Assembly (NCBI GenBank): GCA_024644465.1
Contig: JAHEKY010000001.1
Location: 48,637-112,636 of the forward strand
Source of the DNA: Ilumatobacteraceae bacterium
Lineage (GTDB): Bacteria; Actinomycetota; Acidimicrobiia; Acidimicrobiales; Ilumatobacteraceae
DNA length: 64,000 nucleotides
Reading direction: 5' to 3'
Under the pieces are notes generated by a model. That model ran no database searches and was not told the DNA's origin. It worked only from the letters and a program-made list of their open reading frames with translations. Positions 53,604 to 64,000 of this stretch are shown here, in pieces. The position numbers were made by a program, and so were the translations under genes. Numbering within the stretch: position 1 is the first letter of the stretch; each line of letters starts with the position of its first letter.

Positions 53604-54764
53604 TCAGAGGCAGGCGCGGACCGCCTCGTTGAGCGCGATCGTGCGGGGGTCGCCGGCGATGCCGTTCGCCATCTGGTTCATCACGTAGCCGTAGCCGACC
53701 TTCGCCTCGGGATCTGCATAGCCGAGCGACCCGCCGGCTCCTGCGTGGCCGAACGACGAGCCGGTGAGCAGCGGTGTCAGCTCACCGTCGAGCATGAAGC
53801 CGTAGCCGAAACGGCTGTTCGCGACCAGGCAGGCGTCCGGACCGTTGACCCGTTCGGCGCTCGCTTCGCCGACGGTGTCGGTCGCCAGCAGGCGGACGCC
53901 GTCGACGTCGGCGACCGACGCACCGTACATCCGCGCCAGGCTGCGCGCGGTCGTGATGCCATTGGCTGCGGGCATCTCGGTCGCGTGCACTTCACGCGAG
54001 TTGAACGGGTTGTTCGTCGGGTCGAGCGCCAGCACCGCACCGTTCATCGTCAAGGCTTTGAATCCGTTCGTACCGGGGCCCATCACCGTCATCATCAGGG
54101 CGAGCAACTCCGGGTCGGTCGTCGGCGGCGCGACCTCGAGGCGGCTGACTCGCGGCTCCTCCTGTTCGGGTAGCCCGATCCAGAAATCGAGACCGAGCGG
54201 CCCGGCGACCTCCTCCGCGAAGTACGTCCCGAGCGTGCGTCCGTCGACCCGTCGGACCAGTTCGCCGGCGAGCCAGCCGTACGTCAGGGCGTGGTAGCCG
54301 TGCTGCGTGCCCGGTTCCCAGACCGGTGCCTGGCTCTCGAGCGCCGCGACGACCGGCTCGACGGCGACGATGTCCGTCAGCGTGAGCGGGGCGTCGACGA
54401 ACGGCAGACCACCCTGGTGGCTCATCATCTGTCCGACGGTGATCGACTCCTTGCCACCAGCGGCGAACTCGGGCCAGTACGAGGCGACCGGCGCGTCGTA
54501 GTCGATGGCGCCGGCCTCGGCCAGACGGGCGACGCAGATCGCAGCAGCGCCCTTCGTCGTGGAGAAGACGAGCTGGAGCGTGTCCTCGGTCCATGCCGCG
54601 CCCGTCTGCTTGTCGGCGACCCCGGCCCACAGATCCGCCTTCATCTCGCCGTCGACGTACACGCTGAACGCCGCGCCGAGCTCGCCGTGCTCCGAAAAAT
54701 TCCGCTCGAAGGTGTCGGCGACTGCCCCGTATCCGTCCGCGACGGTTCCGTTGATCTCGGTCAT
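53604..54764 (-). CDS. Beta-lactamase-family serine hydrolase
   Basis: [21 protein letters not shown] (SxxK); [61 protein letters not shown]. Confidence 0.93.
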   Translation of the reverse strand: MTEINGTVADGYGAVADTFERNFSEHGELGAAFSVYVDGEMKADLWAGVADKQTGAAWTEDTLQLVFSTTKGAAAICVARLAEAGAIDYDAPVASYWPEFAAGGKESITVGQMMSHQGGLPFVDAPLTLTDIVAVEPVVAALESQAPVWEPGTQHGYHALTYGWLAGELVRRVDGRTLGTYFAEEVAGPLGLDFWIGLPEQEEPRVSRLEVAPPTTDPELLALMMTVMGPGTNGFKALTMNGAVLALDPTNNPFNSREVHATEMPAANGITTARSLARMYGASVADVDGVRLLATDTVGEASAERVNGPDACLVANSRFGYGFMLDGELTPLLTGSSFGHAGAGGSLGYADPEAKVGYGYVMNQMANGIAGDPRTIALNEAVRACL

Positions 54765-54836
54765 CGCGCCAACGTAGTCAGCGCCGGAAAGGATTGGCTT
54801 GTCGCAGCGACGGACGCCTTAGGCTGGTCGGACGAT

Positions 54837-57716
<2,880 letters not shown>

Positions 57717-57723
57717 CGACGAC

Positions 57724-57891
57724 CGGCGCCTGCGGCGCCCCCGGCGACTTCGTCGCCGACATTGAGTCGTCGGGCGTCGCCCGACCTCGCTGCGCTCGGA
57801 CACGAACCGGACGTCGGGCTCCGCCCGACCCTCGCTGCGCTCGGACACGAACCGGACGTCGGGCTCCGCCCGACCCTCGCTGCGCTCGGAC
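57724..57891. repeat. Hairpin array with ~45-bp tandem repeat (3 copies, first variant, last truncated) between convergent leuS and MMPL genes
   Basis: Unit CGGGCTCCGCCCGACCCTCGCTGCGCTCGGACACGAACCGGACGT at ~57771, 57815, 57860; upstream hairpins GGCGCC-TGC-GGCGCC and CGGCGAC-TTC-GTCGCCG. Confidence 0.9.
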
Positions 57892-57892
57892 G

Positions 57893-60286
57893 CTAGACCT
57901 CGACCAGCTCGCGTTCGGGCTCGTCTTCGACTGCGGGCTCGTCGTGGTGGCCTTCGACGTTGAGTGTCGGCAGGATCCGGTCGAGCCACTTCGGCAGCCA
58001 CCAGTTGCGTTCGCCGAGCAGCTCCATCGTCGCCGGTACGAGCAGCATGCGGACGAGTGTCGCGTCGAGCAGCACTGCCGCCGCCAGCCCGAGGCCGAAC
58101 ATCTTGATCACCCGCGCGTCCTCGAGCACGAAGCTGCCGAACACGACGACCATGATCGCTGCGGCAGCCGAGATCACCCGAGCGGTCGCGGCCAACCCGT
58201 CGGCAACCGAGTTGACCGCGTCACCGGTGCGGTCGTACTCCTCGCGGACGCGTGACAGCAGGAACACCTCGTAGTCCATCGACAGGCCGAACACGATCGC
58301 GAACAGCATCATCGGCAGGAACGGCTCGATCGGCCCGGACCCGGTACCGAGCAGCTCGACGCCCCACCCCCACTGGAAGACCGCGACGAGCAGGCCGTAC
58401 GCGCCACCGATCGACAGCAGGTTCATGACGACCGCCTTCAGCGGCACGAGCACCGACCGGAAGACCATCATCAGCAGCAGGAACGAGAGGGACAGCACGG
58501 CGACGAAGAAGATCGGCAGCCGGCGGGCGAGGTAGTCGGAGAAGTCGATGCTGGATGCGACCGCGCCGGTCACCTTGACGTCGAGACCCGAGCCGTCGAC
58601 CGCAGCCGGGATCACGTCCTCGCGCATGGTCCGCACGAGGTCGGACGTGGCCGCCTCCTGCGGGCCGGTCTCGGGGACGACGAAGATCTGGAACGCCCGC
58701 TGGTTGTCGCTGGGGATCGGGCCGAGCGCCTGGGCGACGCCGTCGGTCTCGGCGAGCGCCGCGACGAGCGCCTGGGCGGCGGACACCTGACTCGGGTCCG
58801 TGAGCTCCGCGACGACGAGCAGTGGGCCGTTGCTTCCGGCGCCGAAGCCTTCGGCGAGCAGCTCGTACGCCTGGCGCGTCGTCGTGTCCTCGGCGAACGT
58901 GCTCTCGTCGCCGAAGCCCAGCCGCAGCCCGAGCACCGGCGTGCTGAGCACGAGCAGGAACACCGTCACGCCGATCGCCATCGGCCACGGCCGTCGCTGC
59001 ACGAAGTGGCTCCAGCGATACGCGAGGGTCTCGCGGACCGGCTTCTCCCGGCGCGGCGGCAACGCCTCGCGCAGCTTCGGCACGACGAAGGACGCGAGCA
59101 CGGTCATGACGGCGAGCAGAGCTGCGACCGCGGCGACCGCCGGGATCTTCAACCCGACGGCGAGCACGGCGAGGGCCGCGAACCCGGCGGTGATCAGCCC
59201 GCGCCATCGCGTGACCTCGACGCGTTCGCCCGCGAAGCCGATCAGCGCGGGGAGCAGCGTCAGCGACGCGATCATCGTGATCAGCACCGTGACGGCGGCA
59301 CCGGTGGCGAGGCCGTTGATGAACGCCAGGCCCATCACGTACATTCCGAGCAGCGAGATCACCACGGTGAGGCCGGCGAACAGCACGGCGCGGCCCGCGG
59401 TGTCGATCGCCTGCACGGTCGCGCGGTGTGCCGACAGCCCGGCTCGGGTGCCTTCCCGATAGCGGGTGACGATGAACAGCGCGTAGTCGATGCCGACGCC
59501 GAGCCCGATCATCGCGCCGAGCGTCGTCGCGAAGTCCGGGATGGACATGACGTTGGTCAGCAGCGTGATCGTGCCGACGCCGATGCCGACGCCGAACAGT
59601 GCGACGCCGATCGGGAGACCCATCGCGAGCACGGAACCGAATGCGAGGATCAGCACGACGATCGCGAAGGCGACGCCGATCAGCTCGGACTCCGGCGGTT
59701 CGAATTCGGCCAGGGCCGCACCGCCGATCTCGATGTTGACGCCGTCGAGATCGACACCGTCGACGAGCGCCTCGATCTGACGACCGATCTCGCTGGCGCG
59801 CAGCTCGTCGGTGTTCTCGTCGAAGTCGATGCTGGCGTACGCAATCGTGCCGTCCGGCGACACGAGGCCACGCTGCTGGCCGAGCTCGGAGTACGGGCTG
59901 ATGATCGTCAACTCGTCGTAGGTGTCCAGCCGGTCGAACACGCGCGACATCTCGGCCTCGACGGCGGGGTCCGCGATGCCCTGCTCGGCCTCGTAGACGA
60001 TCGAGCCCGTCAGGAAGCTGCCCCCGACACCGAAGTTGTCCTTGAGGATCTCGAAGCCGGCCTGCGAGTCGGAGTCGGGACTCTCGAACGAGCTCTCGGT
60101 GGAACTGCCGATGGCGCCGACGAGGGCGAAGATCGCGACGAGGACGACGACCCACGCGCCCAACACCCGGCCCCGCCGTCGGAACGCGAACGAGCCGAGC
60201 CGCGCCCAGACCGAGGCGTCGGTCAGCTCGAGGCGGTCGTCAGCAGCGGGGGAACTACTGGACAGTTTGTTCATGTTCGACATCAT
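57893..60286 (-). CDS. MMPL-family (RND-like) transporter
   Basis: GLGVGIDYALFIVTRYREGTRAGLSAHRATVQAIDTAGRAVLFAGLTVVISLLGMYVMGLAFI; FGLSMDYEVFLLSRVREEYDRTGDAVNSVADGLAATARVISAAAAIMVVVFGSFV. Confidence 0.95.
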   Translation of the reverse strand: MMSNMNKLSSSSPAADDRLELTDASVWARLGSFAFRRRGRVLGAWVVVLVAIFALVGAIGSSTESSFESPDSDSQAGFEILKDNFGVGGSFLTGSIVYEAEQGIADPAVEAEMSRVFDRLDTYDELTIISPYSELGQQRGLVSPDGTIAYASIDFDENTDELRASEIGRQIEALVDGVDLDGVNIEIGGAALAEFEPPESELIGVAFAIVVLILAFGSVLAMGLPIGVALFGVGIGVGTITLLTNVMSIPDFATTLGAMIGLGVGIDYALFIVTRYREGTRAGLSAHRATVQAIDTAGRAVLFAGLTVVISLLGMYVMGLAFINGLATGAAVTVLITMIASLTLLPALIGFAGERVEVTRWRGLITAGFAALAVLAVGLKIPAVAAVAALLAVMTVLASFVVPKLREALPPRREKPVRETLAYRWSHFVQRRPWPMAIGVTVFLLVLSTPVLGLRLGFGDESTFAEDTTTRQAYELLAEGFGAGSNGPLLVVAELTDPSQVSAAQALVAALAETDGVAQALGPIPSDNQRAFQIFVVPETGPQEAATSDLVRTMREDVIPAAVDGSGLDVKVTGAVASSIDFSDYLARRLPIFFVAVLSLSFLLLMMVFRSVLVPLKAVVMNLLSIGGAYGLLVAVFQWGWGVELLGTGSGPIEPFLPMMLFAIVFGLSMDYEVFLLSRVREEYDRTGDAVNSVADGLAATARVISAAAAIMVVVFGSFVLEDARVIKMFGLGLAAAVLLDATLVRMLLVPATMELLGERNWWLPKWLDRILPTLNVEGHHDEPAVEDEPERELVEV

Positions 60287-60340
60287 GCCGACTACACTGC
60301 GGAACTGCAAGCATTCTCCGGAATTGGTGTCGAACGACAC
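60273..60340. promoter_or_regulatory. Two related palindromes sharing TGTCGAAC, candidate TetR operators
   Basis: ATGTTCGACAT (60273-60283) and GTGTCG-AA-CGACAC (60327-60340) in the divergent MMPL/TetR region. Confidence 0.5.
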
Positions 60341-60348
60341 ACGGACCC

Positions 60349-60960
60349 ATGACGATCCCCTCCCCCTCCAACGCACACGCCGCCGCCGACGACGTCGACC
60401 CGCGCGTCGAGCGCAGCCGTGCCGCCGTCGTCGCGGCAGCTGCCCGCCTGCTCCTCGACGAGGGGCCGGACGCGATCACCCACGGGCGCGTCGCAGCCGC
60501 AGCGAACGTGTCCCGGACGACCGTGTACAAGCACTATCCGGAACGACCGGATCTGCTGCGCGCCACACTCAGCGAGATCGGCAGGGACGCGCCGTCGCCG
60601 AGCGCACTCTCCGGCGAGTTCGGGCCCGACCTCCGATTCCTGATCGGGATGCTCGCCAGCGACCTCGCGGACGCGGGCCGCGCCAAGCTGATCTCCACGA
60701 TGATGGCGCGCGCCCAGCACGACGACGCGGTGGCGATCGTCCGCGACGGCCGTTTCAGAGAATTTCGCGACACGTTCGGCGTCCTGCTGCAGCGTGGCAT
60801 CGACACCGGCGCCGTACGTGCTGACATCGACCTCGATCGGGCGATGGCCGGGCTCGCCGGTTCGCTGCTGTTCGCGAAGTTCATGGCGAACATGCCGATC
60901 GACGACGATCTCCTCGACGGCATCATCCACGACTTCCTCGCCGCCAACGCGCCGCGTTGA
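60349..60960 (+). CDS. TetR-family regulator
   Basis: VERSRAAVVAAAARLLLDEGPDAITHGRVAAAANVSRTTVYKHYPERPDLLRATL. Confidence 0.93.
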   Translation: MTIPSPSNAHAAADDVDPRVERSRAAVVAAAARLLLDEGPDAITHGRVAAAANVSRTTVYKHYPERPDLLRATLSEIGRDAPSPSALSGEFGPDLRFLIGMLASDLADAGRAKLISTMMARAQHDDAVAIVRDGRFREFRDTFGVLLQRGIDTGAVRADIDLDRAMAGLAGSLLFAKFMANMPIDDDLLDGIIHDFLAANAPR

Positions 60961-61102
60961 GCTGCGTCGATGGTCCGCCCGCGACGGCCCCATCCCGTTC
61001 TGCGGACGAATCGGTGCGGAAACCGCATCACAATGTCCCGAGAAGCGGGGAGGACGAGGAGACGGGTCGCCCGGCACCGGAGTCCGGGGCTACGTTGCGC
61101 TG

Positions 61103-61816
61103 ATGCTCGACACGACGGGACGAACGGTGATGATCAGCGGTGCCAACCGCGGCGTGGGCAACGCCGTCGCGAGGCATCTGGCGGGGCTCGGCTACAACGT
61201 GAGCGCCGGTGGCCGGGATGTCGACGCCGTGACCGCCTCATTGGCCGGCGTCGATGCGGATCGGCTGCTGTGCCACGCCTACGACGCGACCGAGGCAGGC
61301 AGCGACCGGGCGTGGCTCGACGCGACGGTCGAGCGATTCGGCTCGCTGGACGTCTTGATCAACAACGCCGGCGTCCTCGACACGTCCGCGCTCGAGGACC
61401 TCACCGACGAGGCGCTCGACGAGATGTGGGCGGTCAACGTCAAGGCACCGCTGCGGCTCACCCAGCTCGCACTTCCCCGGCTGCGCGCCTCCGGCACCGG
61501 CCGCGTCGTCAACATCGCCTCGCTGTCGGGGCTGCGCGTCGCCGGTGCGTTCGCCCCCGGCTATGCGATGAGCAAGCACGCGGTCATCGCGTTGACCGAG
61601 GCGACGAAGTTCGCAGCGTGGGACGACGGCGTCCGTGTGACGGCGGTGTGCCCCGGCTTCGTCGCCACGGACATGACCTCGACGTTCGGTGCGGACCCGG
61701 ACACGATGATCCAGCCCGGCGACCTCGCCGAGATGATCGCGACGGTGATCGCGCTCCCGAACCCGACCTCGGTCGCGACGCTGACCGTCGCCTGCCGGCT
61801 CGAAGCCCGCTTCTGA
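61103..61816 (+). CDS. SDR-family NAD(P)-dependent oxidoreductase
   Basis: TVMISGANRGVGNAVARHLAGLGYNVSAGGR...LDVLINNAGVLDTSALEDL...PGYAMSKHAVIALTEATKF. Confidence 0.95.
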   Translation: MLDTTGRTVMISGANRGVGNAVARHLAGLGYNVSAGGRDVDAVTASLAGVDADRLLCHAYDATEAGSDRAWLDATVERFGSLDVLINNAGVLDTSALEDLTDEALDEMWAVNVKAPLRLTQLALPRLRASGTGRVVNIASLSGLRVAGAFAPGYAMSKHAVIALTEATKFAAWDDGVRVTAVCPGFVATDMTSTFGADPDTMIQPGDLAEMIATVIALPNPTSVATLTVACRLEARF

Positions 61817-61820
61817 GCGA

Positions 61821-61855
61821 GTGTCACATCTGGTGCCAGGCACCAGATGTGACAC
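61821..61855. repeat. Palindromic element, copy 3 (17-bp perfect arms, 1-nt centre)
   Basis: GTGTCACATCTGGTGCC-A-GGCACCAGATGTGACAC, between convergent genes. Confidence 0.95.
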
Positions 61856-61867
61856 GTGCCGACTGCG

Positions 61868-64000
61868 CTAGGTCTTCAACCCGGAGAAGCGGGAGCCGCG
61901 GGGGCGGCGGCCGGTCCACAGCAGCACGAAGCCGAGCAGTGCGACGAGCATCCCGATCGTCATCAGCCCGACGCCGTTGCCGCCCGTGCCCGGCAGGACG
62001 CCCGGCGGCCGGACGAGGTCGGTGTTGTCGGTTGCCGAGTTGTTCGCGGCCACCGGGTCGGTCACCGAAGGCGCGACGGTCGCCGTGTTGGTCAGCATGC
62101 CCGACGCATTCCGGTCGATCGTGCACGTCGCGATCACGGTCACGCTGGAGCCGGGCTCCATGTTCAGTGTGACGTCGACGTTGCCGCTGCCGAGCGCCCT
62201 GCTGATCGTGGCGCCGCCGGTCGCCATCGACGTCCAGGAACACGTGAGCGCAGCCGGGAAGACGTCCTTCAGCCCGGCGGCCGGGTCGGTCGACGGGCCA
62301 CCGTTCTTCGCGACGATCGTGTACTTCACCACGGTCAACCCGGGCTCGGCCTTGTCGAGGCCGTCGGTCTTCGTCACCGAGAGGTCGGCGACCGGCGTGA
62401 GCAGCGTGTCGTCGTCGGTCGCCGTGTTGTTCGCGGTGGCCGGGTCGGTCAGCGCTCCGGATGCGGTGAGTGCACCGGCCAGCGTGCTGCCACCCGCGGC
62501 GGGAACCGAGGCGGTGACCGTGTTCGACAGGGTGCCCGTCGCCGACGGGTCGATCGAGCAACTCGTCGTGTAGGTCACCGTCGAGCCGACCGGCATCGCC
62601 AACGTCTCGGAGAGATCACCCGAGCCGGAGGTCGTGTTGCCGCTCGCGCCGCCCGTCGATGTCGATGTCCAGCTGCACGTCAGCGCCGACGGGAACGAGT
62701 CGACGACGCTCACGTCCGGCGCGGTCGACGGGCCGGCGTTCGCGACCGTGATCGTGTACTCGATCGTGTCCTGGCCCGGGACGGCAGACGTCCGCCCGTC
62801 GTCCTTCGTCACCGAGATGTCGGCGACGGCGACGATCGTCGTGTCCTCGGTCGCCTCGTTGTCGGAGACGTCCGGGTCGAACCACTGCGACACGACTTCG
62901 GCGGAGTTCGTCACCACGCCCGGCGTCGCGCTCGGATCGATCGAGAATGTCACGTCGAACGTCGTCGACTCGCCGGCGAGGACGCCGGGAATGTCGCACT
63001 GGACCTGCGTCGGGCTGGTTGCGTGTGGTGCACAGAAGCCGCCGGTTCCGGAGTCGAACGTCAACCCGGTCGGGAACGTGTCCAGCATCACGAGGTTCAC
63101 CGCGTCGGACGGGCCGGCGTTGGCCACCTCGAATCGGTAGGTCACGCTTTCGCCCGCCACGACGGGGTCGACGAGGTCGTTCTTCGTGAGCGAGATGTCC
63201 GACTCGGCCCACACGGTCGTGTTCGCGAAGTCGGTGTTGTTGAACAGGTCGGGGTCGAACGTGTCCGAGGAGACGTCGGCCTGGTTGTCGAAGTTCACGA
63301 ATCCCGCGACCGGATTGATGAGGCCGGGGTCGATCGCGAAGGTGACGTCGAACTCGACGAGCCCACCGGCGGCCACCGTGCCGAGGTCGCAGGTGAGGAA
63401 GCCGGGCCCGGGGACGCCGGGCGTGCAGAACGCGCCGGTGTCGGAGTCGAACATCAACCCGGTCGGCACCGTGTCGAGGACCATCACGCCGACGGCGTCG
63501 GATGGCCCGAGATTGACGACGTCGATCCCGTATGTGACCGTCGTTCCGGCGATCACGGGATCTGCGCTGAGCTGGACCTTGTCGACCAACAGGTCGGCCT
63601 CCGGCGTGATCGCGGTCTCCGCCGATGCACCGTTGTTCGACAGATCTGGATCGAACGTCGACGAGACGGCAAACGCTCCTGCGGGCGTCGCGCTGTCGAG
63701 CTGCCCGCGAACCTCACCGCTCGGGATCGACGTCGTGTGGACGTTGACGTAGTAGTCGGCGGGCGACGCGTTGATGTCGTCGATCAGTGCGCTGTCAGCC
63801 GGGACGCAACCGTTCGCACCGTGGGTCGGCCAGTCGAGGTTGACCGCCACGGGGCCGTTGACCCCGGCCGGGGCATTGTGGATGTGGGCGGCGGTGACCG
63901 AGCTCGTCAGGTCGTAGAGGGCGAGGTCGAAGCAGACCTCGTCATCGACGCCGTCGGCGAGGATCATTGCCCTGCCGAAGCCCATCGTGGCGGCCGGTGG
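61868..64000 (-). CDS. Large secreted protein: CHRD-like N-terminal part, four DUF11 repeats, LPGTG cell-wall anchor (5' end outside window)
   Basis: CFDLALYDLTSSVTAAHIHNAPAGVNGPVAVNL...VNVHTTSIPSGEVRGQL (CHRD-like); ADLLVDKVQLSADPVIAGTTVTYGIDVVNLGPSDA, ESDISLTKNDLVDPVVAGESVTYRFEVANAGPSDA, VADISVTKDDGRTSAVPGQDTIEYTITVANAGPSTA, VADLSVTKTDGLDKAEPGLTVVKYTIVAKNGGPSTD; VLPGTGGNGVGLMTIGMLVALLGFVLLWTGRRPRGSR. Confidence 0.88.
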   Translation of the reverse strand, partial: PPAATMGFGRAMILADGVDDEVCFDLALYDLTSSVTAAHIHNAPAGVNGPVAVNLDWPTHGANGCVPADSALIDDINASPADYYVNVHTTSIPSGEVRGQLDSATPAGAFAVSSTFDPDLSNNGASAETAITPEADLLVDKVQLSADPVIAGTTVTYGIDVVNLGPSDAVGVMVLDTVPTGLMFDSDTGAFCTPGVPGPGFLTCDLGTVAAGGLVEFDVTFAIDPGLINPVAGFVNFDNQADVSSDTFDPDLFNNTDFANTTVWAESDISLTKNDLVDPVVAGESVTYRFEVANAGPSDAVNLVMLDTFPTGLTFDSGTGGFCAPHATSPTQVQCDIPGVLAGESTTFDVTFSIDPSATPGVVTNSAEVVSQWFDPDVSDNEATEDTTIVAVADISVTKDDGRTSAVPGQDTIEYTITVANAGPSTAPDVSVVDSFPSALTCSWTSTSTGGASGNTTSGSGDLSETLAMPVGSTVTYTTSCSIDPSATGTLSNTVTASVPAAGGSTLAGALTASGALTDPATANNTATDDDTLLTPVADLSVTKTDGLDKAEPGLTVVKYTIVAKNGGPSTDPAAGLKDVFPAALTCSWTSMATGGATISRALGSGNVDVTLNMEPGSSVTVIATCTIDRNASGMLTNTATVAPSVTDPVAANNSATDNTDLVRPPGVLPGTGGNGVGLMTIGMLVALLGFVLLWTGRRPRGSRFSGLKT

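Noticed and set aside
54291-54836. N-terminal extension of leuS in the ORF track
   Set aside because: Antisense to the serine hydrolase; the leuS ATG at 54837 precedes conserved sequence.
57771-57891. 45-bp repeats as a CRISPR array
   Set aside because: Repeats are contiguous with no unique spacers and contain short GC hairpins; no cas genes nearby.

Overview
High-GC actinobacterial chromosomal window, probably Acidimicrobiia/Ilumatobacter-like (inferred from GC content, gene content and F420/LLM enzymes; not tested). About 47 protein-coding genes are supported, plus one tRNA-Val(GAC) and one well-supported structured ncRNA, a 6C-type sRNA at ~4237-4365 on the minus strand that the ORF track hides. 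Most of the window is core metabolism and housekeeping: citrate synthase/monomeric IDH, hemW, hrcA-dnaJ-rsmE, a bldD-like regulator, lepA, rpsT, holA, comEC/comEA, leuS, an oligopeptide-type ABC system, FAAL/P450, MMPL/TetR. The best candidate for an undescribed system is at the left edge: three paralogous ~405-aa ATP-grasp ligases arranged divergently (1 minus, 2 plus, translationally coupled) with an enterochelin-esterase-like gene cut by the window start. Other notable signals: a dispersed palindromic repeat family (core CATCTGGTGCC-N-GGCACCAGATG) sitting right after stop codons at three loci; a fused ECF-sigma/TM/anti-sigma-like protein 3 kb from a conventional sigma/RskA pair with a class-F sortase and DUF4397 protein; operator-like repeats over the 6C RNA promoter next to a LysR gene; a BldD-like protein retaining the c-di-GMP signature R-x-D-X8-R-x-x-D; and several duplicated hairpin repeats between convergent genes. 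Product calls come from reading the translations by eye; no database search was run.
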